DNA from: Bremia lactucae
Taxonomy: Eukaryota; Oomycota; Peronosporomycetes; Peronosporales; Peronosporaceae
Reading direction: 5' to 3'
Length of the DNA: 14,725 nt
Assembly (NCBI RefSeq): GCF_004359215.1
Contig: NC_090610.1
Location: forward strand, 1,937,517 to 1,952,241
Of the stretch, positions 7,541 to 14,725 are shown one piece after another; position 1 is the first letter of the stretch; each line of letters starts with the position of its first letter. The translations under genes were made by a program, and so were the position numbers. Below the pieces are notes generated by a model. The model was not told the origin of the DNA. It worked only from the letters and a program-made list of their open reading frames with translations, and did not search any database.

Positions 7541-8533
7541 GAAGATAAGGCTTTTAAATGGTTGATAGATTAACTAAAAAATTCATCCCATCAATCCTGA
7601 CAAAAAATTGTCGAAATTGTATAGATCCTCAAATGATCGATACACGCCACGCAATGGGCTACTGTATTACAAAGCCATTGCTGGCGACACACCTCGTGTC
7701 GTCATCCCCACCCATAATGATTTGCGTTTACGCAACATGTATGATTGCCACGATGCACCAATAAGTGGTCATCGTGGACGTGAGAAGACCTATCTCACGA
7801 TAAGTCGCGACTTCTACTGGCCACGCCAGTATGAGTTCGTCCGCAAGTACATGCGTCCTTGCGAAGTTTATCAATGCGTGCAGCCCAGTGCTTCATCCTG
7901 TGCTCCATTACAACGTCTACTTCTTCCGGCATAGTGCTGGCAGTCTGTATCCATAGACTTCGTCTTCAGATTTCCCGACGACGTACAGAAGAACAATGGT
8001 ATACTTGCTTTGTTGATCGTTTCGGCAAAAAGGTACGTCTTTTGCTGCAGTACCGGAGTCGATCACAGCCAAAGGCTCTGCTCGGGTCTTTGAAGACACG
8101 ATATTTTGACTCCATGAATTTCCCACGGACTGGTCTTAGATCGAGACCCTAGTTTCACGGCGGAATTTTGGCAAACTGTGTTCAAATCACTTGGAACACA
8201 GTTGAAAAACAAACATCCTATCATCCTGAAAGAGATGGTCAGGCAGAGCGAGGAAACCATATTCTCGAAGAGATACTTCGCGGATACGATCACTTTCTTA
8301 CGATTTGGTGCGAGTTCTTGCCGATGGTAGAATTTGCCATCCACAATTCAGTGCATGCTTCTACAAAGCTTACACCGTTTTACGTAAACGGCTTACGCCA
8401 TCCACGAAACCCACCTTGTATGCGAGCGACTCTTATTTCAGAAGAAAGGGGCTCGCTCGAGCAAAGAACCTTCCATCTCTTGCTCATCACGCATTTCCCT
8501 AAGAGAAATGCGAGAGTACCTATGTTGATTTAG
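7541..8533 (+). pseudogene. Integrase, zinc finger and catalytic core, copy A2
   Basis: Inserts the DNA copy into the host chromosome. The zinc finger frame (7608-7934) shows the two His (DCHDAPISGHRGREKTY) and the first Cys of the Cys pair, but the second is Tyr (PCEVYQ), so metal binding is probably lost. The catalytic core follows: first Asp at 7956-7958 in SVSIDFVF, after a TAG at 7932-7934; second Asp at 8139-8141 in LDRDPSF, in another frame; Glu at 8246-8248 in DGQAERGN. The Asp-Glu distance is 107 bases, one short of the 108 expected for D-35-E, which places a one-base deletion between them. The frame 8168-8533 runs through FAIHNSVHASTKLTPFYVNG. Confidence 0.8.
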
Positions 8534-9060
8534 TTACCAGTGAGTGGACAAACTCAGTAATAACAATAATGCTGTTACTGACGTTGATAACGATCCTAAA
8601 CGACTCAGCATCGAAATCAATTCGTATTGAGAACGATGACACTCTCAAAAATGAAATGATTAATATTTCCGCAGTGCGAGCCGGTCGCAATGATAACAAA
8701 AATAAAAACCGAGCCAGCAGGTGATTTCCTGTTGGCTAGAGAAGCAGTGGTCCGTTTCGTACAGAATTCCATCGCTGATGCGGTGGACCGACAGAAACGG
8801 AACTTTGACAAAATGAAAGAACAAACATACTTTCTTTTAATGTTAATGACCTAGTCCTACTGTCTACGGTAGACCTACCAGAACATAGAGTGAAGAATGT
8901 GGGCAATAAGAAATTGGTGCCCGGTATATCGGCTCGTTTCGTGTCCAACATCGCCAAGACAATGCGTACACGATCAAGCTGTATGCCTACGCATCCTACG
9001 TTTTATGTTGAGCGTCCCCGCCCGAACCATCAGTAGAAGGCGTCTTCCGATTCCGGATTA
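8534..9060 (+). pseudogene. Integrase C-terminal part, copy A2 (decayed)
   Basis: Corresponds to 2480-2930 in A1. An acidic linker (about 8560-8620), then the AVVRFVQNSIADAVDRQKRN-like segment (about 8745-8800), NDLVLL.TVDLP-like sequence (about 8845-8880), and finally a PTFYVERPRPNHQ-like stretch (about 8990-9035) matching the FYVGRLRPYH of A1. Stops and shifts occur throughout, and a TAG follows NHQ. The GPY/F segment is only weakly recognisable. Confidence 0.6.
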
Positions 9061-9470
9061 CACCGGAAAAGTCTAGGGCATCCGCCAACGCCTGTCCTCC
9101 CTCAAATACTAAAGGGTGTGATCCAATCACGATGTTGATTCGGGTTCGTCAAACGTGGCGAACACGATTATTCATCCGCCTCCACATCCGTTGACGTATT
9201 CGAGTGGTGGGGAGCTTTTTATTTTTGCAAGGTTCTCGAACACCGTGAGGTAAATGGGGTGTGTTCGAACGAGTCATCTCGTCGTTGGCGACCCTCGCAT
9301 GATGGTTGGGAACCTCGTTCCCAACTGATGTTACACGTCCCGGGTCTCGTCTTGCAGTACGACGAGACCCATCCTCCTCGGCAGAAGATTCATCGGAGAA
9401 CGAGCGCTTTCCGCGCTCGCAAATGATTGGAAGTTCTCAATCCCTTGACACATCTCAAAAGAGATGGGCG
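9061..9470 (+). pseudogene. Pol tail and chromodomain remnant, copy A2
   Basis: The linker is shorter than in A1 and lacks the coiled-coil-encoding antisense frame. PPPHPL (about 9179-9196) is followed, after a shift, by VLEHREVNGV (9231-9260), RRWRPSHDGWEPRSQL (about 9281-9328) and VLQYDETHP (9349-9375). YLVRW is degraded, but the DGWEP and closing helix of a chromodomain are clear. The frame ends at the TGA near 9424. A six-base stem CATCTC/GAGATG with AAAA loop (9451-9466) sits just downstream, as in A1 at 3571-3590. Confidence 0.65.
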
Positions 9471-9489
9471 TCCTCCAATGAGGATCTTT

Positions 9490-9728
9490 AAGGGAATATG
9501 CTTTTTGAAGGGCATGACCTGCACCCTTAATAATGCATGGGCAAGAGTCCTCCACGAGAGGCAAGGAATCCCAGCTAATGTGTTATTGCATCAATATTAC
9601 CAGGATAGCGCTGATAAACACCATACATTGATGCCCTAAAGGCTTCGACTTACAATATTTACGGGATCAAACCCGTGACCATTTTGGATAAGAGATGATA
9701 CAACTTGCCCACTGAGCTACAATGTTGT
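9490..9728 (-). repeat. Possible tRNA-derived SINE
   Basis: The minus-strand head (9728-9652) is tRNA-like. The body downstream on that strand runs to about 9490, where similarity to the A family begins. Total size of about 240 bp fits a short interspersed element. tRNA-related SINE families have been described in Phytophthora infestans. I see no clear target-site duplication or terminal tail, and no second copy is in the window, so the body boundaries are inferred. Confidence 0.35.
9652..9728 (-). tRNA. tRNA-like sequence or tRNA pseudogene
   Basis: On the minus strand ACAACATT (9728-9721) pairs with AAATATTGT (9660-9652) with one mismatch, as an acceptor stem. TAGCTCAGTGG (9719-9709) matches the A box and D arm of eukaryotic tRNAs, and GGGTTTGATCCC (9674-9663) matches the B box and T arm but with a 6-base loop, one base short. 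The anticodon-arm region contains CTCTTAT, which would give CTT (Lys) in the anticodon position, but the anticodon stem does not pair. It is thus not a working tRNA; tRNA-derived SINE head or pseudogene is more likely. Confidence 0.5.
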
Positions 9729-9834
9729 CGATGAAGTACTAACTAATTATCCTCTACACGGTACAAGCACTCAATTAAACATACATATTGACCTATCAGT
9801 TCTTACATATGTAGTTACAACTTTACCTTAAACA
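9729..9834. other. Short AT-rich flank before element B
   Basis: About 100 bases of AT-rich sequence with no coding or repeat signal seen. It is the flank into which element B inserted; the target duplication cannot be tested because the right flank of element B lies outside the window. Confidence 0.4.
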
Positions 9835-10318
9835 TGTAATGGGGCACACATCGGTTGACAAACTGTTGTTTTGGTACATTTACTTTATGGGTAAAATACC
9901 CTTTTATCCTATTCTTAAATAGTACTTACCTAAATCCATTTATTATGGGTAACAAACGTGGTCGCCGCCAGATATAAATCTAGCGGCCGAAATCTATCTT
10001 AAATTAGCTAGGTTAAGTTTTTTAGATTTAAATAATTAAATACAGTGCAGTTCCCATTTTGATCTTAAAAGCGTTAATTGCCGCTCTGAGTCTTGCGCAT
10101 TGATCTGTAAGAGATAAAGCCTTTCTAAGGTATATACTCATGGGCACTAGTTGCCACTTGGTTCTACGAACGCCTGAATCCCTTGAACTAGGATTTATTA
10201 AGCTTTATTAGCTTGTATGACTCCCTGAGTTGTTAAAACTATTAGTTCTATAGAACTAAGAGACTTTTTGAGTCTAAAAGTCTTCCTCTGACTTTAGGAG
10301 CGAGGTAGCTCCGCTACA
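9835..10318 (+). repeat. 5' LTR of element B
   Basis: Starts TGTAATGGGG and ends GCTACA, giving TG...CA ends and a TGTA/TACA inverted terminus. The first 118 bases recur at 14606. A TATA box lies at 9973-9979 inside a near-palindrome. The length of 484 bp is set by the start shared with the 3' LTR and by the primer-binding site two bases after the end. Confidence 0.85.
9964..9987. promoter_or_regulatory. LTR TATA box inside a near-perfect hairpin
   Basis: GCCGC (9964-9968) pairs with GCGGC (9983-9987), and AGAT (9970-9973) with ATCT (9978-9981), with one C/A mismatch between. TATAAAT (9973-9979) sits at the loop. It lies about 138 bases into the LTR, the expected place for the U3 promoter that would start the genomic RNA. 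Confidence 0.55.
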
Positions 10319-10320
10319 TC

Positions 10321-10328
10321 TGGTAGCA
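10321..10328 (+). other. Primer-binding site of element B
   Basis: TGGTAGCA two bases after the LTR end. It is complementary to a tRNA 3' end TGCTACCA, as in initiator Met tRNAs of many eukaryotes; only these 8 bases match that expectation, so the tRNA identity is tentative. Confidence 0.5.
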
Positions 10329-10377
10329 CTCGTAGTCAATCTACGCCTGAGTCTTAACAAGACGAATTTTCACTGAA

Positions 10378-10674
10378 ATGGAAGAGATTCCAGAACTTTC
10401 AGAGGCGCAACGAGCAGCTTACGACAAGCTCAAACATTTTTTGGGGTTTGAACATGTGGAGTTCATTATATCCCAGGGACCAGAGGTCCTGCATGCAAGG
10501 CTGGAAGCCTTCATGCAATATGAAACCTCCTTTATCAGCGAGGTACAAGACCATTTAAAGGCATCTATGCCAACCCAATACATCTCGGTACCTGATTCAA
10601 AGCCGAAGGCTCGCCCTCCAGCTGTCAATGTGAAGACATTTGAGGGGAAAGAGGGAGAAATTCTCCCCATTTGA
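10378..10674 (+). pseudogene. Gag N-terminal part, element B, truncated by deletion
   Basis: Starts at ATG 10378, 60 bases after the LTR, the position expected for gag, the structural protein of the virus-like particle. The 98 residues are mostly helical and acidic at first ([29 protein letters not shown]), then a proline and basic linker ([15 protein letters not shown]). No capsid or zinc-knuckle motif is reached: the frame ends at TGA 10672-10674, and the sequence passes at once into reverse transcriptase (PTFCVKK from 10677). The rest of gag, protease and the N-terminal part of RT are deleted. The KTFEG ending resembles the start of the capsid region in gypsy Gag proteins. Confidence rests mainly on position. 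Confidence 0.6.
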
Positions 10675-10676
10675 CA

Positions 10677-11254
10677 CCGACATTTTGTGTCAAAAAGCCA
10701 AATGGTAATGGCGCATTGTACATGCTTATTATAAGCTTAATGTTGCCACTATACCAGCACTAACCCCCAAACCTAGAAATGATGTTCTTCAGAACAATAT
10801 GGTGGGATGTACAATGGACAGTGCACTTGACTTAGTCGATGGTTACTATCAAGTGCTCGTCCGAGCCACCGATATCCCGCTTACAGTGTTAAGCACCCCA
10901 AGGGGTATGTTATGAGGGTGGTTGGTTATGCCACTGGGGCTTTCCAGCGCCCCGGCAACATTTCATCGTCTAGTAACGCAACTGTTCCGCCCTCATCGAG
11001 GTTATGCACAGACTTATTTTGATGACATTTTTGTCCATAATCGTGCGGAGCAGGGTCGGTCGGACATTGAAAACCATTTAGACCATTTGCGAGCAGGGTC
11101 CGAGTGTATGCGCACAAATAAATTGTATGCCAATGCATCTAAATGCATTTTTGGCGCAGAAGAAATTTCTTACTTAGGGTGCTTCATTGAGAAGCGAGGC
11201 CTCAGAGCGGATCTCACTAAGGTAAAAACCATATTAGATTGGCCGGTTTTTTGA
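10677..11254 (+). pseudogene. Reverse transcriptase, element B, N-terminally deleted
   Basis: Begins at PTFCVKK (10677 on), shifts one base at about 10705, then WRIVHAYYKLN. Motif A, ALDLVDGYYQ, lies around 10830-10860; MPLGLSSAPATF at about 10928-10963; motif C, YFDD, at 11015-11026; then KLYANASKCIFGAEEISYLG and ILDWPVF. One frame runs from 10709 to 11254 with a single stop, TGA at 10913-10915, where other copies have Trp. The catalytic Asp residues are intact. The frame ends at a T-run (11248-11253), with the continuation ENEKDFRKWLRLANY in the next frame. Confidence 0.85.
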
Positions 11255-11835
11255 AAACGAAAAGGACTTCCGTAAGTGGTTGCGTCTCGCCAATTATTGA
11301 CACAAATATAGCGAAAATTACGCTGATATGGCTAGGCCATTATCTAATCTCCTTGAAAAGGATACAGAATGGTGCTGGACTAGCACAGAAAGTAATGCTT
11401 TTCAAGCAGTTCAGGATAGTCTTGTCCATGGCCCGTCCTGGCACTACCAAATCCAAATTGGCCTTTCAGTGTCGTCTGTAACGCTTCGAATTTGCCATTG
11501 GCAGTGCTCTGTTACAAACAGATGTTGATGGGCATGAACGTGTTATTGCGTTCTAGTCTAGACAGCTTAAAGCTGCGGAAAAGAACTACCCAGTTCATGA
11601 CAAAGAGTTACTTGCTATTAAGTATGCTCTCGTCAAATTCAGAGTTCATCTGCTCGGCTCTAAACTGTTTGTGATTTATACAGATCATGCGTCGTTACAC
11701 ACGGCGACTAAGTCGCCCCATCTCTCACAGAGAATGGCCCGATGACTTTCTTTTTTTGCGGAATACAACTTCGAGGTGAAGTATAAACCCGGCAAGCAAA
11801 ATGCTTTGGCCGATGCGTTATCACGCAAGCCGGAT
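11255..11835 (+). pseudogene. RNase H, element B, catalytic Asp changed to Asn
   Basis: Frames in order: KDFRKWLRLANY, a TGA (about 11295), HKYSENYADMARPLSNLL and WTSTESNAFQAVQDSLVHGP (to about 11435), then in a new frame VVCNAS (about 11471-11488), HERVIAF, a TAG at about 11550, SRQLKAAEKN, HDKELLAIKYALVKF, FVIYTDHASLHTATKS, HLSQRMAR, a TGA at 11743-11745, and FFAEYNFEVKYKPGKQNALADALSRKPDF. The family has VVCDAS; here the Asp codon is AAC (11480-11482), so the first metal-binding residue is lost. Otherwise this is a full-length domain with scattered stops. Confidence 0.8.
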
Positions 11836-13104
11836 TTTGAGGTTTCTCATTTAACGACTATCTCGTCACCTATTCCTGAATTAATCCGTTCGGCTTACGC
11901 CAAGGATGAACAGTGTGTAGCTCTGCTACGAGCCTTAAAGAACTCGGATTCGGGTATTAAATTACCGGCACGTTTGCGTGCAAGGTTACATCGATTTTCT
12001 ATCGATAACGACCTATTGCTCTATTGCACAGACATCGCGGACCCTCCGCGTGTCGTTGTTCCTCATGATGAGGATTTAAAGTACCGGATCCTCTATGAGG
12101 CACACGATACTGTACTTGGTGGTTATCTCGGTAGAGAAAAGACCTACGGCTCTATCAGCCAGAGTTATTGGTGGCCAAACTTTATAAATGGGTCAGCACG
12201 TATGTTCGCACATGCGAAACGTGCCAACGGGTTCAACCCTCGGCACATGCTGCTGCGCCACTGGCGAGTCTTCCCGTCCCCATAGGTTGCTGGGAGTCCA
12301 TTAGTATGGATTTTGTTTTCGGGCTGCCGAAAGATTCAGCAGTAACTCCGGTATAGTGGTCTTTGTTGACCGTTTGAGCAAAATGGCTCACTTAGCGGCC
12401 GTGCCGGATTCCATTGATGGAGACGTACAGCAAGGCTGTTTATCGATCGCGTGTTTCGACAACATGGTTTGCCAGTGGCAATTGTCTCTGATTGGGATCC
12501 CTGTTTCACGGGTAAATTCTGAAAATCAATTTTCCGAGTGCTTGGCACCAGATTGGATATGTCCACTGCGGACCATCCGCAGACCGATGGTCAAACCGAA
12601 CGTGTCAATCGCGTCATTGAAGACGTTTTACGCAGCGTGTGTGCTCAGACACCAAAGCGCTGGAGCTCAATGCTCCCAGTAGAATTTGCGTTAAATAACG
12701 CTGTTCATGCCTCTACAGCCTATACTCCATTTTATATTAACGGTCTTACACACCCGCGCGTTCTGTTAACGATACCACTGCATGGTTCAGGGCTTGGTGG
12801 GGGAGAATTGGCCGATAGGCTTGCTGATATCAGCCTTGTTACCGTTCGGAAACAAGTTAGCGAGTTACTCGCGGCGCGATTTAGTGTCTTAAGACATGTA
12901 CGTGACACGATGGCTGATAGCCAAGACAAACAAAAAGAAAAAGCGGATGCCAAAGGCAGAAACTGTAATAATTCTTATATGGTCGGAGACCGAGTTTTAC
13001 TAAACGCTAAATACCTACCTACCAACTTGGTTCCGCGGTCTTCAAGACCAAATTGCGCCCGCGCTTTTTTGGATCATTTACGGTCGTGGCCAAGAAGGGC
13101 CTAG
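11776..13104 (+). pseudogene. Integrase, element B (three frames)
   Basis: The zinc finger shows EAHDTVLGGYLGREKTY (His pair) and, after a frameshift near 12180, CETCQR (Cys pair), so the metal site is complete in sequence. The catalytic core has its first Asp at 12309-12311 (ISMDFVFGLP), a frameshift and stop near 12350, FVDRLSKMAH, the second Asp at 12490-12492 (VSDWDP) and Glu at 12598-12600 (DGQTERVN). The second Asp and the Glu are in one frame with exactly 35 residues between them. A TGA at 12520-12522 lies between them where Trp is usual. The frame 12538-13104 continues through FALNNAVHASTAYTPFYING and a long basic, charged helix (SQDKQKEKADAKG). Confidence 0.85.
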
Positions 13105-13606
13105 CTTATACGCTAAACCTTCCCAGCACGCTGCGTACACACCCAGTGCTTTACGTTGGCTTGCTTAAGCCATATCGGGACCCTTCCCACGTGGACTTCA
13201 AGGCGCTTGCGCCGAGACAAGCGGTCGTGCCGCCGATTGCTGCATCCTCACCAGGATATCCAGCTGGCCCTCTAAACGAGGCTGCTGACGCTCCAGCGTC
13301 GAAAGACGGTCCCGAAACGCCTCAAAAGAGCTCTACCGAGCAAGGACCTCACGAAGAAGTTGCACCTCGTGCCGTTAAGCGTCAAATTCTTCCGCTGAAA
13401 TTTCGGCCACCTCCCGCGCTCCTTGATGCGCGGGGGAATTTTCAGTTTCATGTGGAGAAACTTTTAAAGCGACGTCGTCGTGAGGGTCAATACTAGTATC
13501 TGGTGAAGTGGCTAGGGTACCCCTCTTCTGAAAACTCTTGGGAGTTCGAGGTACCTCTTCGGCAAGATTGCCCGTACGCCGTTGACGTTTTTGAGCGCTA
13601 AGCTCA
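13053..13606 (+). pseudogene. Integrase GPY/F end, linker and chromodomain, element B
   Basis: One frame from RPRFFGSFTVVAKKGLAYTL (GPY/F-type domain, about 13056-13115) through THPVLYVGLLKPYRDP to a linker of about 90 residues rich in Pro, Ala and Ser, then FHVEKLLKRRRREGQY, an in-frame TAG at 13494-13496, and YLVKWLGYPSSENSWEFEVP, ending at TAA near 13601. The last block is a chromodomain (aromatic cage positions in YLVKW and NSWEF). Apart from the single TAG the tail and chromodomain are intact. The upstream frame (to 13104) is shifted relative to this one near 13050. The opposite strand is largely open here as well. Confidence 0.8.
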
Positions 13607-13668
13607 GGGTCAACTCGCGTCAAACGACGCTTCCCACCACTAAACGTGGGATTAGGTATTCCTAAGCC
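13198..13668 (-). pseudogene. Antisense frame opposite the element B chromodomain and linker
   Basis: The minus-strand frame runs from about 13668 to a TGA at 13198-13200 with only two stops (TAA 13375-13377, TAG 13333-13335). It starts GLGIPNPTFSGGKRRLTRVD, contains a Ser/Pro/Lys-rich part and ends in a helical, coiled-coil-like part (EVAEISAEEFD, RHEVQLLREVLAR, FRDRLSTLERQQPRLEGQLD). It overlaps the sense chromodomain and linker. The antisense codons are shifted by one base relative to the sense codons, the same phase as in A1. It probably continues the antisense frame at 13662-14494 after a frameshift near 13665. No known family recognised. Confidence 0.45.
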
Positions 13669-14494
13669 TCAGTGCGGCTTCGATCCTTGGTTGCACGGTC
13701 AACCGAAGCACTGAAATATTGGCTAGGCCTTTCATCGTTTTGTAGCATAAATGCCGAACGTAACTGGCCTTTGGCCTTAAGCTTAGCGAAGTCGAAGCGA
13801 AGCTTCCGTTCCAAACGAACATCACCTCTATCCGCAGACTCTCTGATATTCCAGATATTACGGAGTTTGCGGGCCCGGTGAACCCATTTCTCAAATGAGA
13901 CTTCGTTTTCAGTTCTTGTTTCGTTTGGAAATAAAACGATCGTAATCTCCCTCATGGAGGTCACCGAAGCCCACGGGCTTGATCACGTAAACGCGTCAGA
14001 TACTGACTTCGTTTCATTACCTTCGGCGTAAGGTATTGCACATGAAGAGCGTCGCGAGCAGCGATCTCCTCCGGCGTCCTCGCCGGGTCACCAGAGATCC
14101 AGATGGCCAAGCTATGACCCGCTATCTCTTTGTGACGCTCGTCCGCACTAAGCGGAGTGAATCTATATTCACTATGAGCCTTAGCTTTCGCTATTTCGGC
14201 AGCTCGACGACGAGCTCTTTCCTCGATGAGGATTATCTGCTCTTGCTCTTCATCGAGCGGATTCGTAATGATATTGGACTCAGGGTCCTGTGTCCTGCTC
14301 AATGCAGTTAAGACATCAGCGGCACCACGTTCTGGGAACGGATTCGGGGCTCGCCGACGTTCGTCCGGAGGAGGAGGCGTGAGCGAACGCTGCTCTTTTT
14401 CCTCCTCCTCTGATTGAGAGTGACTTTCAAAGTCCACCATTCCCTCATCGTCGAGGAATGTGCTCAGAGTCTGTGACTCACGCTTGATTGTCAT
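13662..14494 (-). pseudogene. Antisense ORF between chromodomain and 3' LTR, element B
   Basis: Minus strand. I choose ATG 14494-14492 as the start, since the next upstream ATG (14650) lies inside the 3' LTR. The first frame (14494-13961, 177 residues) has an acidic stretch (SHSQSEEEEKEQRS), a proline and Arg part (TPPPPDERRRAPNPFPERG), a long charged helix (EEQEQIILIEERARRRAAEI) and a globular part (YRFTPLSADERHKEIAG, TPEEIAARDALHVQYL). After a frameshift near 13961 it continues from 13964 to 13662 (FEKWVHRARKLRNIWNIRES, RLERKLRFDFAKLKAKG). The YR..P and GD..P...LH pattern loosely resembles the A1 antisense frame. It lies wholly inside the element, convergent with pol. Function unknown; an antisense accessory gene is the best reading. 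Confidence 0.55.
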
Positions 14495-14596
14495 TAGACA
14501 AAGGAATGGAAAACACAACCAAACGGTTAGCTGTTTAGGTTCCAACCTCAAAGAGGAAATGAAGCGAATGTTGTCACTCGGTGTCAACAGTCTGAT

Positions 14597-14605
14597 GGGG
14601 GAGGG
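14597..14605 (+). other. Polypurine tract of element B
   Basis: GGGGGAGGG-type purine run (four G at 14597-14600, then GAGGG) ending directly at the TG of the 3' LTR. This is the plus-strand primer site of LTR elements and fixes both the orientation and the LTR start. Confidence 0.75.
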
Positions 14606-14725
14606 TGTAATGGGGCACACATCGGTTGGAGAACCGTTGTTGTGGTACATTTACTTTATGGGTAAAATACCCTTTTATCTAATTTTAAAATAGTTAGTTA
14701 CTTAAATCCCATTTATTATGGGTAA
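14606..14725 (+). repeat. 3' LTR of element B, first 120 bp
   Basis: Starts TGTAATGGGGCACACATCGG, as at 9835, and stays alignable to the window end with small differences clustered at about 20-40 and 75-100 bases in. It shares the GGGTA/TACCC small stem with the 5' LTR. The rest, including the TATA box, is beyond the window. Confidence 0.85.

Larger units (their letters stand above)
5447..9490 (+). mobile_element. Ty3/gypsy chromovirus remnant, copy A2
   Basis: Second copy of the A family, in the same orientation as A1 and colinear with it from about 5760 on. It starts at an LTR-like edge (TGTAACGGGG at 5447), then enters the PR-RT spacer directly, so gag and protease are missing. It has RT without motif A, RNase H, integrase and a decayed chromodomain. 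It keeps the segment between 7148 and 8350 that A1 has lost, while A1 keeps an RT segment (about 1540-1726) that A2 has lost. The end is set near 9490, where similarity to A1 ends and the tRNA-like repeat region begins. No 3' LTR is seen. Confidence 0.85.
9835..14725 (+). mobile_element. Ty3/gypsy chromovirus, element B (3' LTR runs off window)
   Basis: Nearly full-length layout: 5' LTR 9835-10318, primer-binding site at 10321, gag start at 10378, gag-to-RT deletion at about 10672, RT, RNase H, integrase, chromodomain to about 13600, an antisense frame 13662-14494, polypurine tract 14597-14605, and 3' LTR from 14606. The two LTR openings match over about 118 bases with roughly nine in ten bases identical by eye, so the insertion is old. 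Pol differs clearly from the A family, so B is a separate family. Pol holds several Trp-to-TGA stops and frameshifts. Confidence 0.88.

Noticed and set aside
9652..9728. A functional tRNA gene
   Set aside because: The anticodon stem does not pair and the T loop is one base short.
13672..14417. Plus-strand open frames opposite the element B antisense gene (13672-13881, 14036-14311, 14226-14417)
   Set aside because: Ser/Arg/Leu-rich composition typical of the reverse of acidic and Arg-rich codons. No motif and no continuity between them.
14495..14650. Upstream extension of the element B antisense frame to ATG 14650
   Set aside because: The extra 52 codons cross the polypurine tract and enter the 3' LTR, and the segment does not continue the composition of the rest. 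The ATG at 14494 is the better start.
1..14725. Repeat-induced point mutation as the cause of decay
   Set aside because: The Trp stops are TGA, not the TAG that change at TpG would give, and contexts are mixed. RIP is also a fungal process not expected in oomycetes.
1..14725. CRISPR array, bacterial operon, rRNA or host protein genes
   Set aside because: No regularly spaced repeats, no ribosomal sequence, and every sizeable conserved frame is explained by retroelement domains or their antisense frames.

Overview
The window is a graveyard of Ty3/gypsy-type LTR retrotransposons of the chromovirus kind (C-terminal chromodomain after integrase). I see no convincing host protein gene. The style of the pol proteins (YFDD/YLDD reverse transcriptase, the integrase tail ending in RLRPYH or LLKPYR, chromodomain at the end of pol), together with a tRNA-derived SINE-like repeat, suggests a gene-poor part of an oomycete genome (Phytophthora or downy mildew type). 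That assignment is inference from protein style, not a search result.

Layout. (1) 1-3640, plus strand: copy A1, entering the window inside the retropepsin domain, then a spacer, reverse transcriptase, part of RNase H, a junction where about 1.2 kb of pol is missing, integrase C-terminus and chromodomain. (2) 3640-5446: a well-preserved minus-strand reading frame (3721-4556), then a candidate minus-strand LTR (4708-5007) full of hairpins, then an unassigned AT-rich spacer. (3) 5447 to about 9490, plus strand: copy A2, same family as A1, with an LTR-like start, no gag or protease domain, a reverse transcriptase lacking its first catalytic motif, RNase H, a nearly complete but frameshifted integrase and a decayed chromodomain. 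(4) 9490-9728, minus strand: a tRNA-like segment with pol III A and B boxes, perhaps a SINE. (5) 9835 to the window end, plus strand: element B, a different family, with a 484-bp 5' LTR, a primer-binding site, a gag start, a large gag-to-RT deletion, reverse transcriptase, RNase H, integrase, chromodomain, a polypurine tract and the first 120 bp of the 3' LTR.

The most interesting signal is antisense coding. In element B a minus-strand frame with few breaks lies between the chromodomain and the polypurine tract, inside the element, and continues opposite the chromodomain and the integrase tail. Copy A1 has a comparable minus-strand frame at the matching place, and a coiled-coil-like antisense frame opposite its integrase tail. 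In both elements the overlapping antisense frame has the same phase relative to pol. This fits an extra antisense gene convergent with pol. For A1 the rival explanation is a separate minus-strand element whose 5' LTR and gag lie here, because the LTR edge at 5007 faces the minus strand.

All three copies are non-autonomous: every pol carries stops, frameshifts and deletions. No working system should be inferred from this window.
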